From Daedaleopsis sinensis (taxonomy: Eukaryota; Basidiomycota; Agaricomycetes; Polyporales; Polyporaceae), in assembly GCA_033807695.1 (NCBI GenBank), contig CM066302.1:4402001-4466000 (forward strand): 64,000 bases of DNA. Reading direction: 5' to 3'. Position 1 is the first letter of the stretch, and every line of letters starts with the position of its first letter. Of this stretch, positions 11,901 through 24,700 are shown piece after piece. A model generated the notes under the pieces. That model did not search any database, was not told the DNA's origin, and worked only from the letters and a program-made list of their open reading frames with translations. The position numbers were made by a program, and so were the translations under genes.

Positions 11901-13064
11901 GGACGGGATTGACGTGGTGCTGGGTGACGTATCAAGGCAGAGGGGATGAACAGACAATAATTGCGAGGAACGATTGTACAAACACGAACTGGGGTGGCGG
12001 AAGAAAGGTCATTGAAGTAGCACGGCTCCTACTCGAGATCTTGACGAAGGTGCTCGGCTGCGCGAAGAAGGTCGGACGAGCATGCAGTAGTTTGATGCCT
12101 AGTGCACATCATCAGATCTGTCATGCTTCGTCGTCGAAGTCCGAGCGAAGAAGGGAAATCAAACTCCAGTCGTACGAGCTGAGTGCGGACATCGTCAGCG
12201 TAACAAAACGACGTGAAGTTATGCAGCGTGGCCCCGTGTCATCGTCGCGGAGGTGTCCCGTCTTGCCACTCGCAGGGCGGGCGGCGAGCCGCAACAGCAT
12301 TGTGCCGCTGATGGGAGTCGGAGATGCGCGAGCGGCTACACGCGCATAGTTAGGCGTCTGTGACGCGAGACGCGAAGCCCGTAGAACGCGCTAAGATGGC
12401 TCCGAAGCTGTTGGGACTCGGTAGGAAGGCAGGATGCAGCATGGCTGCAAGCTACGCCGCATAGAAGTCGACTGCATGCGCGCACACGCCTTGACAGATC
12501 TTGATGATCATTCAGTCCAGTGCCCGCCGGTGTCTTGCGACGAGATCCGGAGTTCTAGCACGGTGGCCTCAATGTTGCGAGACTCCGCTTGCGGTTGGGC
12601 TTCGACGCCGCTACCGGTGGCCAGTCATTATCGTACACGGTGTCCGAAATCATCAGCGGAATTTCATGGTCCGTGGAGCTCAAAGAATCGTACAAGCAAC
12701 CTCTCCGGAGTCCGCACTCAAGCCACGCGGCGTGTTGCATCATCGTCCTGCTTGCGCGAGGTTGTCCATTCTCCACCGCAAACTGCACGTGTGCGCGAGC
12801 GGAGTCTACGGACGGGGTTGAGTTCGAGTGAAACCCTTTCGAAAGATAGAGGTACAGGGAGTGGGTATAAGCGAGTGAAGATACGAGGTGGGCGCGTCGA
12901 GGAAGTGTGCGCGAAGTGCGGAGGATTGATTTGTGTCAACTTGCGTGGGCCGTCCTCCTCTCCTCCCAAGAAATCCGGGTGCGGATTGCGAGCTTGGAAA
13001 CAAGAGCAGAAACGGGTCTGACGAGAGGCTGGAAAGGCTTTTGGTCCACAGCCTCCGACATCCA
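11901..13064. other. Intergenic, no supported gene
   Basis: 5' side of G6 and 3' side of G7. Long open frames on both strands (12,430-13,180) show no domain and no splice logic. From about 12,930 onward the sequence belongs to the duplicated block shared with 28.3 kb. Confidence 0.3.
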
Positions 13065-15376
13065 TCATGCTCTCGGGGACACCCTCGAGGACGACATCCC
13101 ACTCGGGCCCAGAGACGCCGACACGGACAGCGCATCGCTAAGCTGAGATCGGTAGGGGTTCCCGACGCCGACGACGACGCCAAGCGACGTGCTCAGGAGG
13201 CTAGCCTGCGACGAGACGTCCAGCGGCACATCTGGGCGCCTGCGGCCGTAGCTGTCTTCGTGTGCGGATGCGGGCTGGACAGGCTTGTCAGGCTCGCTCT
13301 CGCTCTCGGCGTACTGCGTATGATGCGAGAGGGGCGAGGAGAGTGGCATAAGTGGAGCAGGCGACGATGTAGAGGTCGGAGCAGGGGACGGCGCGCGGTA
13401 CTGCCGTTTCTGCTCCCGCGTGCGCTTCTGGGGAGGCGGGGTCGGCGCGAAGAGGGACGTGGTGCTTGTCGTGGTCACGCTTCTGCTCGTCGCGCCGCCC
13501 GAGCGCACGGACCACGATGAGAGAAAGCTGTAGTTGGTCTCCGTCGTTGAGTACTTGTCCGAGCGCGGGTCGGCGATCATCGCTGCGGGCGGGCAGTGCG
13601 TCAGTCAGAAGGCGCGAACGCACAACGCAGTGAATGGGGAACAGGTTGGCTGGAGTCTCACCCCATGACACTCTACGCTGTCGTCTGCGGCACCACCGTA
13701 CACCCGCGCCTAGTACCACCAGGACGGCTACAACTGCTATGACTATCCCAGCGATCGCTCCTGCCGATAACCCAGAGGACGACGCAGATGACGGAGGAGT
13801 AGGGACCGCCGTGGACGTGCTCGGACGGTTAATGGTACCTGTCAGTGTGCTGGAGCGTCCCGAGGTAGACGTAGCTGCGCCGGAAGACGAAGGGGTGGTG
13901 TCGTTCGGTGACTTCAGTGTGCTGGGGATAGCGGGTTGATTAGTTACGGAACCGGAACTTATGTCTGACTGCATCCCGCTGCCGTGTGCATTAGGATATG
14001 TCGTAGGCAGCGATGGACCATGGTTGTTCGAGCCGGTGGATTGACTTGTGGGAGACGGCACTGGACTCGGATGGTTGTTACCCGGACTGGTCATCGCAGG
14101 TGGCGATTGTGGTGAAGGCGCTTGAGGAGCTGGCGGACTTGAAGTCGGCTGGGCGGAAGTAGGAGCGGGTGTTTGGAAATGATTGTGTGTAGGGATGTGG
14201 AAGGGCCACAAACTGAGGTTTATGGTGAGCCAGCCTGAAGGGCAATCGGAGTGTGCTTTGCTGCACGTATCGCAAGCCTCGCTGAAGCTCTTCCCGGCAC
14301 GGACCCCATTACACAGACATATATCAGGTTGGAAACCTGCCCACGCGCACCCAATCGATGGATCCATCGAGTCTTGATCTAGAGAGAGGGATTTGAGATA
14401 CTTCAGTGAATTCAACGAAGATCCATTTCACTCACTAGACATCGGAATGAGCGTGGATGAAAAGTCGGTACTACGATTGTTGACCTCTCGTGCCTGCTGA
14501 TGCAAGGATAGGTTGCAAAGGTGTGAGGTCGAGGTCGAGGTCGTGAACTATGTGGAGTGCGCAATGAGCGACAGATCAAGGAGGGCAACCGAGCCAGAAA
14601 TATCAAGAAAGTAGAGGTTTAGAGTGTGGACAATCCCCCGCCACGCCCATCGCGGAGGCTGTATATTTGAAGCATTCAACTAGACCTCGAGAAGCGCACG
14701 TACATCCAGAAGCACAGAGTGGATTGGACAGTGACACAGTTCATCAGACTGAAATGACCGCGTCACACCAGCACCCGACTTCGAGGTGATCTGGCGAGCC
14801 GGGAATAGAACATTTTCCGGTGCGCGTGCAAGGAGTGTTACTCACCTTCGTCGACTTTTGTCACCAAGGCATGACTACGCGCGTTCTGCGGCCGTGTAGG
14901 TCCACTCCGCCTTCGAAAGCCCTTATTGTAGCCACCGCCGCCAGTCAGGATCCAGGAGGCGTCCATAGCTTCGCACGAGCCTACAGTTGCCTTCAATGGG
15001 ACCGTATCAAGCACAATATGTACAGCCTAGTGTCACTGGAGATGGAGGGTTACCGGGAAGCCGAGAGAGAGAGAGACTCAGCGGGAGACCAGCGCGGGGA
15101 AGCTGATGGTGGGTGAGCGGTGACAGATGGTGGTAGTTATCCACGGCGAGCTGACCATTCCCAGCGTGATTCATGCAGAGCTACTGACAGAAGAGACATA
15201 TTTCCGGTCGTTGGTCGTTGTAGAGATCCTCTTGACTTTGACCGTCGTCGTCGTCACCTTCCAATGACGGGCGTCTCGAGTTGTCCTAGGCCGCGGCTGA
15301 GCGGTCCGAAGTCGCCGAAGTCTTACTGCGAGCGACTCCGAGTCAGCTCCCGGGCCAGGCGGAGTATATTGGCTGA
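12930..15376. repeat. Segmental duplication, copy 1 (contains G7)
   Basis: This block and 28,340-30,830 share order and sequence. Both have the flank with CGTGGGCCGTCCTCCTC near the 3' side, the gene (G7 or G8), and the upstream flank with an AGAAGCACAGAGT..GATTGGA segment, TACTCACCTTCGTCG, and AGAAGAGACATA near the far edge. The block stops within a few bases of the left end of the transposon. Confidence 0.7.
13065..14555 (-). CDS. G7: single-pass membrane protein, SWG sub-family
   Basis: Function unknown. Main exon 13662-14378 (phase 1 in and out), 79-nt intron to the tail exon 13065-13582, and a 57-nt intron (14379-14435) to an upstream exon whose own start was not found. The ectodomain begins with a compact Cys region (CAW, CLC, ACDTC, DCPSGW) and continues as a Pro/Ser/Thr stalk. 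The helix is AGAIAGIVIAVVAVLVVLGA, then CRRRQRR and VSW. The tail has ADPRSDK, FLSSWSVRSGGATSRSV, a Pro cluster, DVPLDVSSQASLLS and a Ser-rich end. It is the clearest example of the tail module and the closest relative of G8, with which it shares flanks. A surface sensor with a conserved docking tail is the likeliest idea, but no ligand or partner can be named. Confidence 0.75.
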
Positions 15377-15392
15377 TACTCACTGCGGGAAG
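15377..15392 (+). repeat. Left target duplication (TACT) and terminal inverted repeat
   Basis: TACT at 15377-15380 followed by CACTGCGGGAAG. The next bases (ACGC, TTGAT, ATTGT) line up with the right end after small gaps. Confidence 0.8.
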
Positions 15393-15899
15393 TATTTACG
15401 CTTGATATCATTGTAACGAACATTACACTTTTCAATGCACTATAACATGATATACAATGTCGGGAACAGTGGAGCTACCAATGTGCGAAACACTGAATGT
15501 GGCCCTTTTACATTGATTTTTCAGTGCGCAGTGCGATGCTTACCATTGTGTAGAGCAATGAAGCCCGGCGATGAAAATCATTGTGTCGAACAATGCTTGT
15601 GAATGTCAATTCTGCTGCATCGATCGATTGGCTTGCTCGCAGGAATACTGGAAATAGAAAGCAGAGATATATTTATATACTAACTAGGTAGTACACAGTG
15701 GGCGAACGAACAACACGCTGTTCGACACTACGTATAGAGATAGACAGGGAGAAGACGCACGATGAATCCGGGTCACACCCTTGTGAGGGAAGTAGAGGGG
15801 GTAGGGGCTGACGGGGCTGCCGATGAGGGAGAGCTTGAAGAGCGTGAAGTCGAGTCGGGTCGACTTGAGTGTTCGCAAAGGGCAAGCAGTCGGTGGATA

Positions 15900-16590
15900 G
15901 AACAAATGACTCACCAGCCTGAGCACCGTCCAGCAGTATAACGACCCCCGGACGCCTGCGACACATTTGCCGTGACTCAGATGACCGCGGGTGGAGCGTC
16001 GTCCACTAACTTCGAGGTTGAGCGACATGGCTCAGTCGATGTTCAGCAACGAGTCGAACTTGAGCATAGAATTATTAGGATGACCAGTGGGAAGCACCGC
16101 GCACCGCAGTGACCGTATACCTGCAGGGAACAGATAGGGCCCAATCAGTGTGCATCGACACAGCGAGTGACAAGGGAAGCCTGAGGGGGGATCGAAGGGA
16201 AGTCGGTGCTAGGGGAAGAGTGCAAGAAGGAGGTAATGGCAAGAGGATGAGGAAGTGGGGCGCGTATACATATGTAGGATCGACGACTTACATGGTGCGG
16301 TATCGTAATGAGCACAGTCTTCTCGTCCAAGTACACTTGCGGAACACCTGATGGCGAGATGATGGCGCCCTCAGCAATGACCCACACGGCGTGCACACCA
16401 CACACCTTTGTCACACCGTGCTCACGACGATCTCGGTCTTGAACACTGTACCACTATAGGAGGAGGAGGAGGATGGGTGAGCAGCGTTGTACGGACAGCA
16501 GAGCAGACGCGATGACGAACCGATGCTTGCTCGAGTCAAATTTCCTGCTGTCCAGAAACGTGCCGACGTAGTGAATCGCGACCGTGCTAG
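15900..16590 (-). pseudogene. FKBP12-like prolyl isomerase, decayed copy inside the transposon
   Basis: FKBP12-type proteins are cis-trans prolyl isomerases and rapamycin/FK506 receptors. On the minus strand four blocks follow the FKBP12 order: VAIHYVGTFLDSRKFDSS (about 16,587-16,530), TVFKTEI (about 16,450-16,425), SGVPQVYLDEKTVLITIP (about 16,352-16,297) and a weak PGVV-ILLDG block (about 15,950-15,915). These match the family's VHYTGTL..KFDSS, PF..IG, GVPQ..GEKA.LTI and PGVIPPN regions. Spacers have splice-like edges (GTTCGT..TATAG, GTAAGT). Stops, the lost GWDEG segment and poor C-terminal agreement show decay. Intron-like spacers suggest DNA-level capture, not a retrocopy. Confidence 0.6.
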
Positions 16591-16844
16591 AGAGTCCCGA
16601 GGCCGAGGCAGGGGCCTTGTTGGAGTTCGTGCGTGAGCGTGAGGGTATCGTTCAATATCCACTGTTCATGTGGCCTGGCGAGTCATTATGGTAAGCAGGG
16701 AGCCACGTGCTCATTGGGAACTCGAGCTCTCTGTAGGTGTGCAGAGACGTAAGACTCCGGGTGCCTGTGAAAAGGTCAGACAATGTCAGAGTGTCTTTGC
16801 GCTGCGCACCTGTTTTCCTGCTCGACCTGATAGCAGGTTCAGTC

Positions 16845-16985
16845 GTTCAAACCCTGACAAGTTTCATGCCAGCATCGTGATGTCGACGAGGACGGCGACT
16901 GGATACGAGCTCAAAGGTGGCGATGGCCACACAAGCTCCGGCAGATTGGTAGAGATGAAAGATGAATACAACTCACAACTGATAT
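16845..16985 (+). pseudogene. Sm D3-like fragment inside the transposon
   Basis: The plus frame contains YELKGGDGHTSSGRLVEM and then KDEYNSQL. This resembles the first Sm motif of spliceosomal Sm D3 (YELK.G..Y.G.LVE..D..NSQL). Upstream DKFHAS may be the remains of the N-terminal VKLLHE. The second Sm motif was not found downstream. It lies opposite to the FKBP-like piece. The match is short, so this is a tentative call. Confidence 0.35.
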
Positions 16986-18689
16986 GATACGGCCCCTACT
17001 CTTATGCTGCTTGAAGTCCACGCAGTCCCCGCACATGCACCATCTGGTATCCCCCTGTGCCCTTTGTCGGGAGTGACCCAGGTCTTGGAGCGATTGGTGT
17101 CGAGACGGTTGGCATGGGTAGTTGCCTGCTGTGAGCAGATAGCAATGAGTGCGAGGAAAATGCACATGAATGTAGCTGGCGTGCACCTGTGTCGTGAGCA
17201 CGAACCCAAACTTCTGGTGCTGCCTGTACAGTGACGTTGTCGCTGTCCCTGCTGATCTCTGGTAGTCCAATCTGGGGTGACGAGGCACGCACCTTTACTC
17301 AAGACAGACGAACCCTCTGCCGCACGCTGCAAGCTCTTCCGCCAGCATCATGATGATCCTCAATCTGCTCGTCGTCTGACATACCTTCCGAGACCACCCT
17401 GACTATTGAAGAAGTGCCTTGCCTCGGGTTAGTTGAGAAAACACGCAGTAGTAGTGCTCGTACCATCTTCATATCTCAGGCTGGTAGGCCCTCCGTTGAG
17501 AAGCATGGCACCCTGGTTTCGTCCCTATTGCATGTCGGTTCGACGCGCTGCTGATGAAGACAGTGGTCCTGAGGGAAGTGTGACCTAACACCGCATATAG
17601 TCAGTGGATGGTACTTCCCAGTCGCATATCGAAGGCTTGGACGTACCTGGTTGAGAGACACATTCATAACCATGTCGAGGGGCTTGCGATAGGTCGAGAT
17701 GAGGTTGTTGCTCTAAACCACAGGCTGATCTCGACAGGCACTGACTATATGCGCAATGTTGTAGTTCTCACCTGCTCTCTGGCCCTGAAAACTTCGCATA
17801 TTTGTCGTATCGCCTGCTCACGGGCTTCATATGCGTAGAATGACCTTGATTTGAGGGAAGGAAGAGAAGGGAGAGAAGAGAGAGAGAGAGATGGATGTGG
17901 GCGGGATGGTGGTGGTAAGAGACAAGGTTCTTGGCGCTTATTCCGCTCCACTCCTTGTGACTAAATAGTAACTACTGTGACTTTACTGGAGTCACACTCA
18001 TTTACAAGCGAATGCATAAGGGCCTATCGCGAGCATCCTGTATGCACTGTGCACTGCAGAGAAGACTATACAGTCTAGCCTACAGGTGATTGACTGATAT
18101 GTGCACTTGGGCTCATAGCCGCATGGTTTCCAAGGGTGGGGAGTGTGACGAGTCTGGTCGTCTGGTCGTAGCTCACGATGCGAGTCAGTGTCCCCGCCAT
18201 GGTTACAGTTTCAATACACAATTGAATTGACGCGTCTCTTGCAATGGATATCATACATGTGATTCTGAATACACGGGGGTCTGCATGCTAGTACCAGTAG
18301 TAGAGGCTTGCGGAGACAGTCATTAGCAGCGGCGAACAGCAACACTTTGAAGTAGACGGAGCGGGCAGGGCCGCCGGAGTCGAGTCGGAGGAGTTTGAGG
18401 TATGCCGCAACGGTGTGGAGTCGAAGAAACTTGAGTTACAGCAGGAGTTACAGTAGCAGAGGAGAAGAGTGCAATAGTCTCTCGCACTGGCAGATAGGAG
18501 GAAACGAGACAGCTCTTTGTCGGACCAGAGTACTAGCAGATGATTCAGCGTTTGCGAGTCGACTAGTAGCAGGTTCAAGTTGGGCATTTGGTGTTGCACG
18601 TGTGACAGACTGGGTTCCTAGGTTCAATGCATCGGGAGCTGTCCGCAAGAATATCAGGGAGTGCGTACAGCGATGGTATGTGGATTCTT
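16986..18689. other. Transposon left arm, no supported gene
   Basis: Several overlapping frames with splice-like edges occur on the minus strand (16,910-17,330 and 17,480-17,670), but no domain was recognised. They may be further captured exons or untranslated parts of the companion gene. Confidence 0.25.
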
Positions 18690-21524
18690 AGACTTGACTA
18701 CCTTTGATTTGATGACCGGCATACGGCGGGTCTGCGTTCAGTGCTGAGAGAGTTGTTTACGTTTGGATGGTGCCTGAGGGGAACCTTGCGCCTTTCTCTT
18801 CCCCGATTTGGGCGGTGCAGGCTACCAATGCCGTGGGGCATGTCGTCAACTTTGCACACATTGCGGGGAATGGCGGATGCCAGGGGTGTACATACCGGAG
18901 GGAAGTCAGCAGTGGTGAGCATGCGGGCGGCCTTCTTGCCACCTGAGCTTGACTTTCCGGCCGAAGAGTCTGTCTTCGCATTGCTTTGATGACTAGATGA
19001 CTCCGCGCCAGAAACCCCATCAACGCCAGCAGGTTCGAGGTTGGGGTTGCTGGTGTCGATGTCATTCTGTGGAATATGTCATTAATAAACACGCTACCTG
19101 TCATAATCATCGTGATGACTTACCGGAGTTGACGTCCCTGCTCCAAGTCCGGAGGCTCGAGTCTTCGCACGCGTCTGGCGAGCAGTGGCTGAGACTGAAG
19201 TTGGTGGCTTGTATGCATGACGGGCCGACGTGCTCAAGGGCTTTGCGGGGGCCCTCGCCGCCGGGGGTTCCTGAACAGCCCGAGTCACAAGAGCCAACTT
19301 GCGAAGTTGCTCAGCGTCGTGGGTACCCTGCGTTTAAGATGTCAGCATATGAGAGCAATCGAGATGTACAATGACGAATGATGACGTGCCCGGAGTTCAC
19401 GGAACTTGATTCGGTTGTGGTGGACGACATGGCTGGCAAGCCTAGCGTCTGCATTGTCCTGCTCCTCTGAGTCGTCCAAAGGGAAGCGTGCATAGCCCCA
19501 CGCGGAGCTAGCGTTCATGATGGCGTAGCCTTGGGCGTAGTTTACATCAAGGGCTTGAGCTATCAACCTGGCGGCCATTTCTGGGACGAGTATAAGACGC
19601 CGAAAAGCACGAGGAATAAGGGGGGTGAACGCCTCGGAGTAAGGCTCGAGATCCCAATCTGGAAACTCAACATCAAGGGCGCTCTCGATGATGGATTCCC
19701 CCTGTTCGCCGTAGCTGAAATGCAATATGAGTGCGGCAATACATATGAGAGACGGGTGTACTTACTAGCCAACCCGAATGACCTTCGCAATGTCTGCTAG
19801 CTCGATGCTCGCTTGACTGTCAGCATACAGCCGGGCAACGGCACTCATGCTCATAAGGCTGGAGATCTTCTTCCAGGTGAGAGACTTGTGAGGAAGTCGA
19901 AGGACCGACGTGAGAGTCGAGGACAGGTCTTGCACATGCTGAGATAGAACAACTGGGTCAAACTTCTGTGGCCATCCTTGGTCCTGGGCCTCACAGATTG
20001 ATGCGAGTGCCGTGATCGTGTTGCATATCTCAACGTTGAGCATGCGCGCCTGCCGATCGTTGATCTTCCCCTTCTCCAGTCCGACCTTGCGTAGATGGAT
20101 ATACTTAACCAGTGGAGCACATTCGCTGCCTTCGAGATCTTTGGGAATGATATCAGAACAGCCCATTTGAGGGCATAGAGTCGTGTCAGGATCAAATTCT
20201 TTGGCGTCGTCAGCTGAGTCTGATATCTCCCGCATCAATGCATCCCATTCAGGATCGGCAAGGTCATCATGGATCGGAGCATGTATGGATGGTCCAGGAA
20301 TCTGTGGGGTCCGCGACCGAATCCGAATCGGAGAAGGCTGATGATACGGGGTTTAGTTAATACTAGGAGTCGGCGCAGCCAGGGTAACCGTCCTTGATTT
20401 ACTCACCCAACCGGTAATGTGTGTCTGCTGAATCAATAGTGAGTCCGGTTTTGTGAGTGGATACCGTCTACATGCAGCATACCTTGCGCGCTGACTGCTC
20501 GGTAGCCATGTCACCTTCTCCGGTCCCCGGGTCCTGTGACAGTGCTTCGTCCTGTCCTACTCGGTCTGCCTTACGGTTTTGCGGCAGAGGTACCCTGAGC
20601 ACAATCGCCTTGTTCTCTCCGTGACCGGGACTCAAAGGTGCCTTGAGGGCTACGCACATTGTTGATTACACGACACCGGGGTATGTATTCGGACTAGCGA
20701 CTTACCGTCGCCTGGTGTTCCCACTCTGCCATGAACACTGCGGAACTGACCTGTTCCACCATGTGTTCTCTTGGTAGGTTGCGTGGGTTCGCGCTCCTCC
20801 TCCTCCTCCTCATCCTCGCTAGAGGACTCCTTGTCCTCCACCTTGTCCGCCACCTCCCCTGGCTCAGCATCATCATCTGATGAGTCTTCGGGGGTGTCCT
20901 CATCGTCTGAGGAGAATTCAAGCAATGATGAGACATCCCATGTGATTGGCTTGTCCTCGGCGGCAACATTCTCTTGATCTCCAGCCTCGTCTACCCGCCC
21001 GCCTAGCTTCTTTTGTGCAGTCTTGACCCTATCCTTAGCATTGTTCAAATACTGCTTGATCATGTCACGAATGGGCCAAGTGTCCCGAAAGCTCTCCAAT
21101 GACACAAACTGTTTCTGCATCTGATATGTATGGGATAGTCAGTCACACATGTTTATTAGCATATATGTGGCATAGTAAGTCACATACCATAGCACATATG
21201 ACTGCAATATCATTTTGAACCTGGTTGCGAGAGCTCAGAGTCGTATCCAGGAACTTAGCAGTGAGCTTGTGGACTCGGTGCTGCAGTTTGAGCAGGAAAT
21301 AGTTGGCACATATCTTAATATGACCACAGAGTAATTGTATAACATACCAACATCTTGAGATACACATCTTTATTATCAGCAAGGCCCATCTTGTCCTGCA
21401 GATTATAACCGGAGCCCCCAGATCGTCCACATACACCAGACGGTTTCGGAATAAGCTTGAGAGCTTTCTTCTTCTTGTTCGAACGGTTATGCTTGGACTG
21501 CTTGGATTTCTTGTTCCTGGACAT
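18690..21524 (-). CDS. Companion gene of the transposon (unknown function)
   Basis: The start ATG at 21522-21524 opens a lysine-rich N-terminus (KKSKQSKHNRSNKKKK). Following exons read through the regions 21,190-21,340, 20,690-21,120 (LQKQFVSLESFRDTW, then an acidic Glu/Asp/Ser tract), 20,500-20,650, 19,765-20,330 (with CPQMGC), 19,400-19,720, 19,130-19,320 and 18,700-19,010. Introns are short and phases were not all closed, so the model is an envelope. The gene runs divergently from the transposase with about 250 bp between them, as expected for a second element-encoded protein of CMC transposons. A basic N-terminus with acidic middle suits a DNA-binding accessory protein, but that is inference. 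Some 3' exons could be host-derived. Confidence 0.55.
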
Positions 21525-21780
21525 GGTCGGGAATGAGATGGTATCAGAAAATGAAATAACAAGAGAAGCTCGGAGTATGAGGGGGTCGGATTAGAGAACG
21601 GAGAGTGGACACCAAGTTGAAATCCTATGTTCGGCGGCTGCTACTCTCTTTTTGGCAACCTAGACGCCGGCTCTCGAAACTTATCCCAAGCCACAACTGA
21701 ATTTGTGCGTTGTTCTAGCTGTTTTAGACAAACACATACTGCGGCGAAAGCTAATTCATGCTCTCTATCTAGTGGACCCC
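21525..21780. promoter_or_regulatory. Shared divergent promoter region of the transposon
   Basis: The only gap between the two element genes, which point away from each other. It must hold both 5' leaders. No motif stands out beyond that. Confidence 0.35.
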
Positions 21781-24700
21781 ATGGCTCGAAGAACGCAAGG
21801 CTTCCGGAGGTGTCACTGTACCAAGACGTGCGGAAAAACCCTCAAATATCGCACTAGGTGTAAACACTATAAGCGCGTCCGGGAGGAGAACAAACACATT
21901 TATGCACCATCGAGCACTGTGTCAGATGAGAATGAGAGCTCGACAGGCTACTACACTGCTGACATGGACTCTGTCACACACCGCTCTATGTAAGTCTCTT
22001 CCTGAGCATTACTCGGAACTGTAAACCGTACATCATGCTGAATTTAGACCACAGATCTTCCCGGTCTTCTACTACTGCCAATGACATATCCATGTATGTT
22101 TCCCCGGAGCAACAAACCCACTCGGATCTGAGCGACGAGGAAATGGTGCAAGAGCAGCGATCAGATTCGGCTACCTATGAGTCTGACTTGGAGGGCTCGA
22201 CTCCGAGTCGGAGGACTCTGGCAGGCTCTGCCCATGCTTCGTCTCCTCGGGGCCTGGAGTTTCTCTCAGTCCCACTCATGTTTGAAGGTTGTGATGCCGA
22301 GGACACCGAGGAGGATCGCCAACACTTCATAGAAGACCTAGGCCAGGAGCTCGCTCAGAGGTTGGATGATGACGCTGAAGCTACCCGCCACGACTCTCGT
22401 AAGTCTTCATGCAAGGGTCGATCACCTTTGATTGACTTGTGTCACCATAATTATAGGCAATCTGATTCTGACGGAAGAAGATCGCGATAATATCTGCGCT
22501 TTCCGCCTACGATTTCTTGCCAATGTCTCTCGAGCCACCTACGACAAGTTCCGAGATGCCTTCCGGCGCCGGTTGCATCTGAATAGCGACTGGGTCATTC
22601 TGCACCGTATCATCAAGCTTTCCGGAGTCAAACCTGTCTGGTACGAGTGCTGTATCAACTCGTGTGTGTGCTACTTGGCCGACTTAGCTGAGGTACATAC
22701 ATGCCCGGAGTGCCAAGAGCCCCGTTACACCCCATCAGGACTCCCGCAGCGATACTTTTGCTACCTTCCTCTCATTCCCTTTCTGCAAGCACTCTACCAG
22801 TCACCCACCCTCTCTCACCTCCTCCGCTACCGTGCTACCTTCAGAAATGATGCAGACGTCATTAGTGACATTTTTAGTTGCGGACATTATACAAATCTTC
22901 GTCAGACACGGGTGGTTGTGGACGACGTCGAGCTTGGACACCGCCATTTCTCGGACCCTCGTGACATCGCCTTTGCCCTCTGCACAGATTCCTATCTGTT
23001 GTTCAAGCGAAACCGATCAGGACCCTCAGCTACTCCCATCCTCCTCTTGAACTACAATCTTCCGCCCGACATCCGCACCCATCTGGAGCATCTAATCTGC
23101 CTCGGAGTCATAGGAGGACCAAAGCAGCCGAAGCGGATCAAGACATTTCTGGTCCCTTTTGAGGACGAATGTGCACAGCTCGCTCATGGAGTCTCCACTT
23201 ACGACTGTCTCAGCCGAAAGCACTTTCTGCTGCATGGATACTGTATTCACTGCCTTGGCGACATCATAGCTATTCAGAAAATGCTCAATATTCGCGGTGT
23301 CAACGCTCTCGTTCCTTGTCGCTCGTGCCTAATCCGGGGGACGCGGATTCCAGGGATGACGAACTACTATATCCCTTTAACCCATCCACATAGACAAGGA
23401 CAGCCCCCAAATAAATGGGATCCGACCTCCCTTCCTCTCCGCACACACGAAGAGACCCTTGACCAGATCCAGCAGCTGTTGGGCACCTCAGGAGTCACAT
23501 ATCGGGATCGTCTCGGTCAGCACTATGGGATCAGGAGCAAACAATTGCACAACATCGGTCCTGCTATCGGATATCGTGTCCAATCCTGTCTCGATTACGC
23601 ACGGTCTTTTCCTTGGGACTGGATGCATCTCATCTGTGAGAACAACATTCCCAACCTCGTCACTCTCTGGATGGGTCGATTCAAGGGGCTAGACGATGGC
23701 ACTGGTAACTTCATCATCCCGGAGCTGGTGTGGCAGGAGATAGCGCAGGAGACCCGTGACGCTGTCAAGACCATCCCTTCCTCCTTTGTCGATTCTATTC
23801 CGGATCTTATAACTGGACGTGACAAATGGACGGCCGAGATCTGGGCCTTCTGGTTTGTCCACATCGCTCCTATCGTCCTTCGAGGTCGCTTTCAGAACGA
23901 AAAGTACTACAAGCATATGCTCGCCTTCATCGAAATCATTCGCACCACACTTCAATTTGAGGTCACTCGCACCACTCTGGTAGAGCTCAAGAACGACATT
24001 ATCCTGTGGGTCGAGCAGTACGAGAAGTACTACTACCAATACGACACCAATCGACTCTCCACCTGCCTGCTCGTGGTGCACGGACTTCTTCACATCGTCG
24101 ACGACATACTCTATGCCGGCCCTTCTTGGACGACTTGGACGTTCTTCATGGAACGTTTCTGTGGGAAGCTTCATCGTGCACTCATGTCACGCTCGAGCCC
24201 TTGGACCAACCTCGACCGCCGTGTCACCAACATTGCACACGCGGCACATCTTTCAGCCAAGTACGATGTAGAACATGAGCTAGGCTATCATAGTCGAGCA
24301 GATCGATCAGGACCAACCGATCGTGAGGTTGTTCTACCTGGTTGTGAGTACAGGTCAATCTCTTGTTTCGTTTTTCTACTGATAGACTTTACAGACCCTC
24401 TCAGCTATCTGCATGGCCCGTGCCTAACGACCTACACACCATGTTCAACCTACCGGAGGGCCATTGCAAAACACCTTGTAGGTGTCGTTGGAGGAAAGCG
24501 TTCAATTATACAGAAGGCTCTCCCGGACATCATCCCTGCATGGGGAAAGGTGCGTATCGGCCATGGCGGTGACAGCATTCGTGCCATGCTCGGGTCACGA
24601 GAAAGGATGGGTGCACATGAACGAGATTCTTCATATGTTAGAGTGAGTGGTTATGCCTCTCCCAGCACACTAACCCAGATGCTTACTCCCTGCTGCGCAA

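Noticed and set aside
12434..13021. 195-codon plus-strand open frame
   Set aside because: No domain, no homologous frame in the duplicated block at 28.3 kb where the sequences overlap, and composition keeps frames open.
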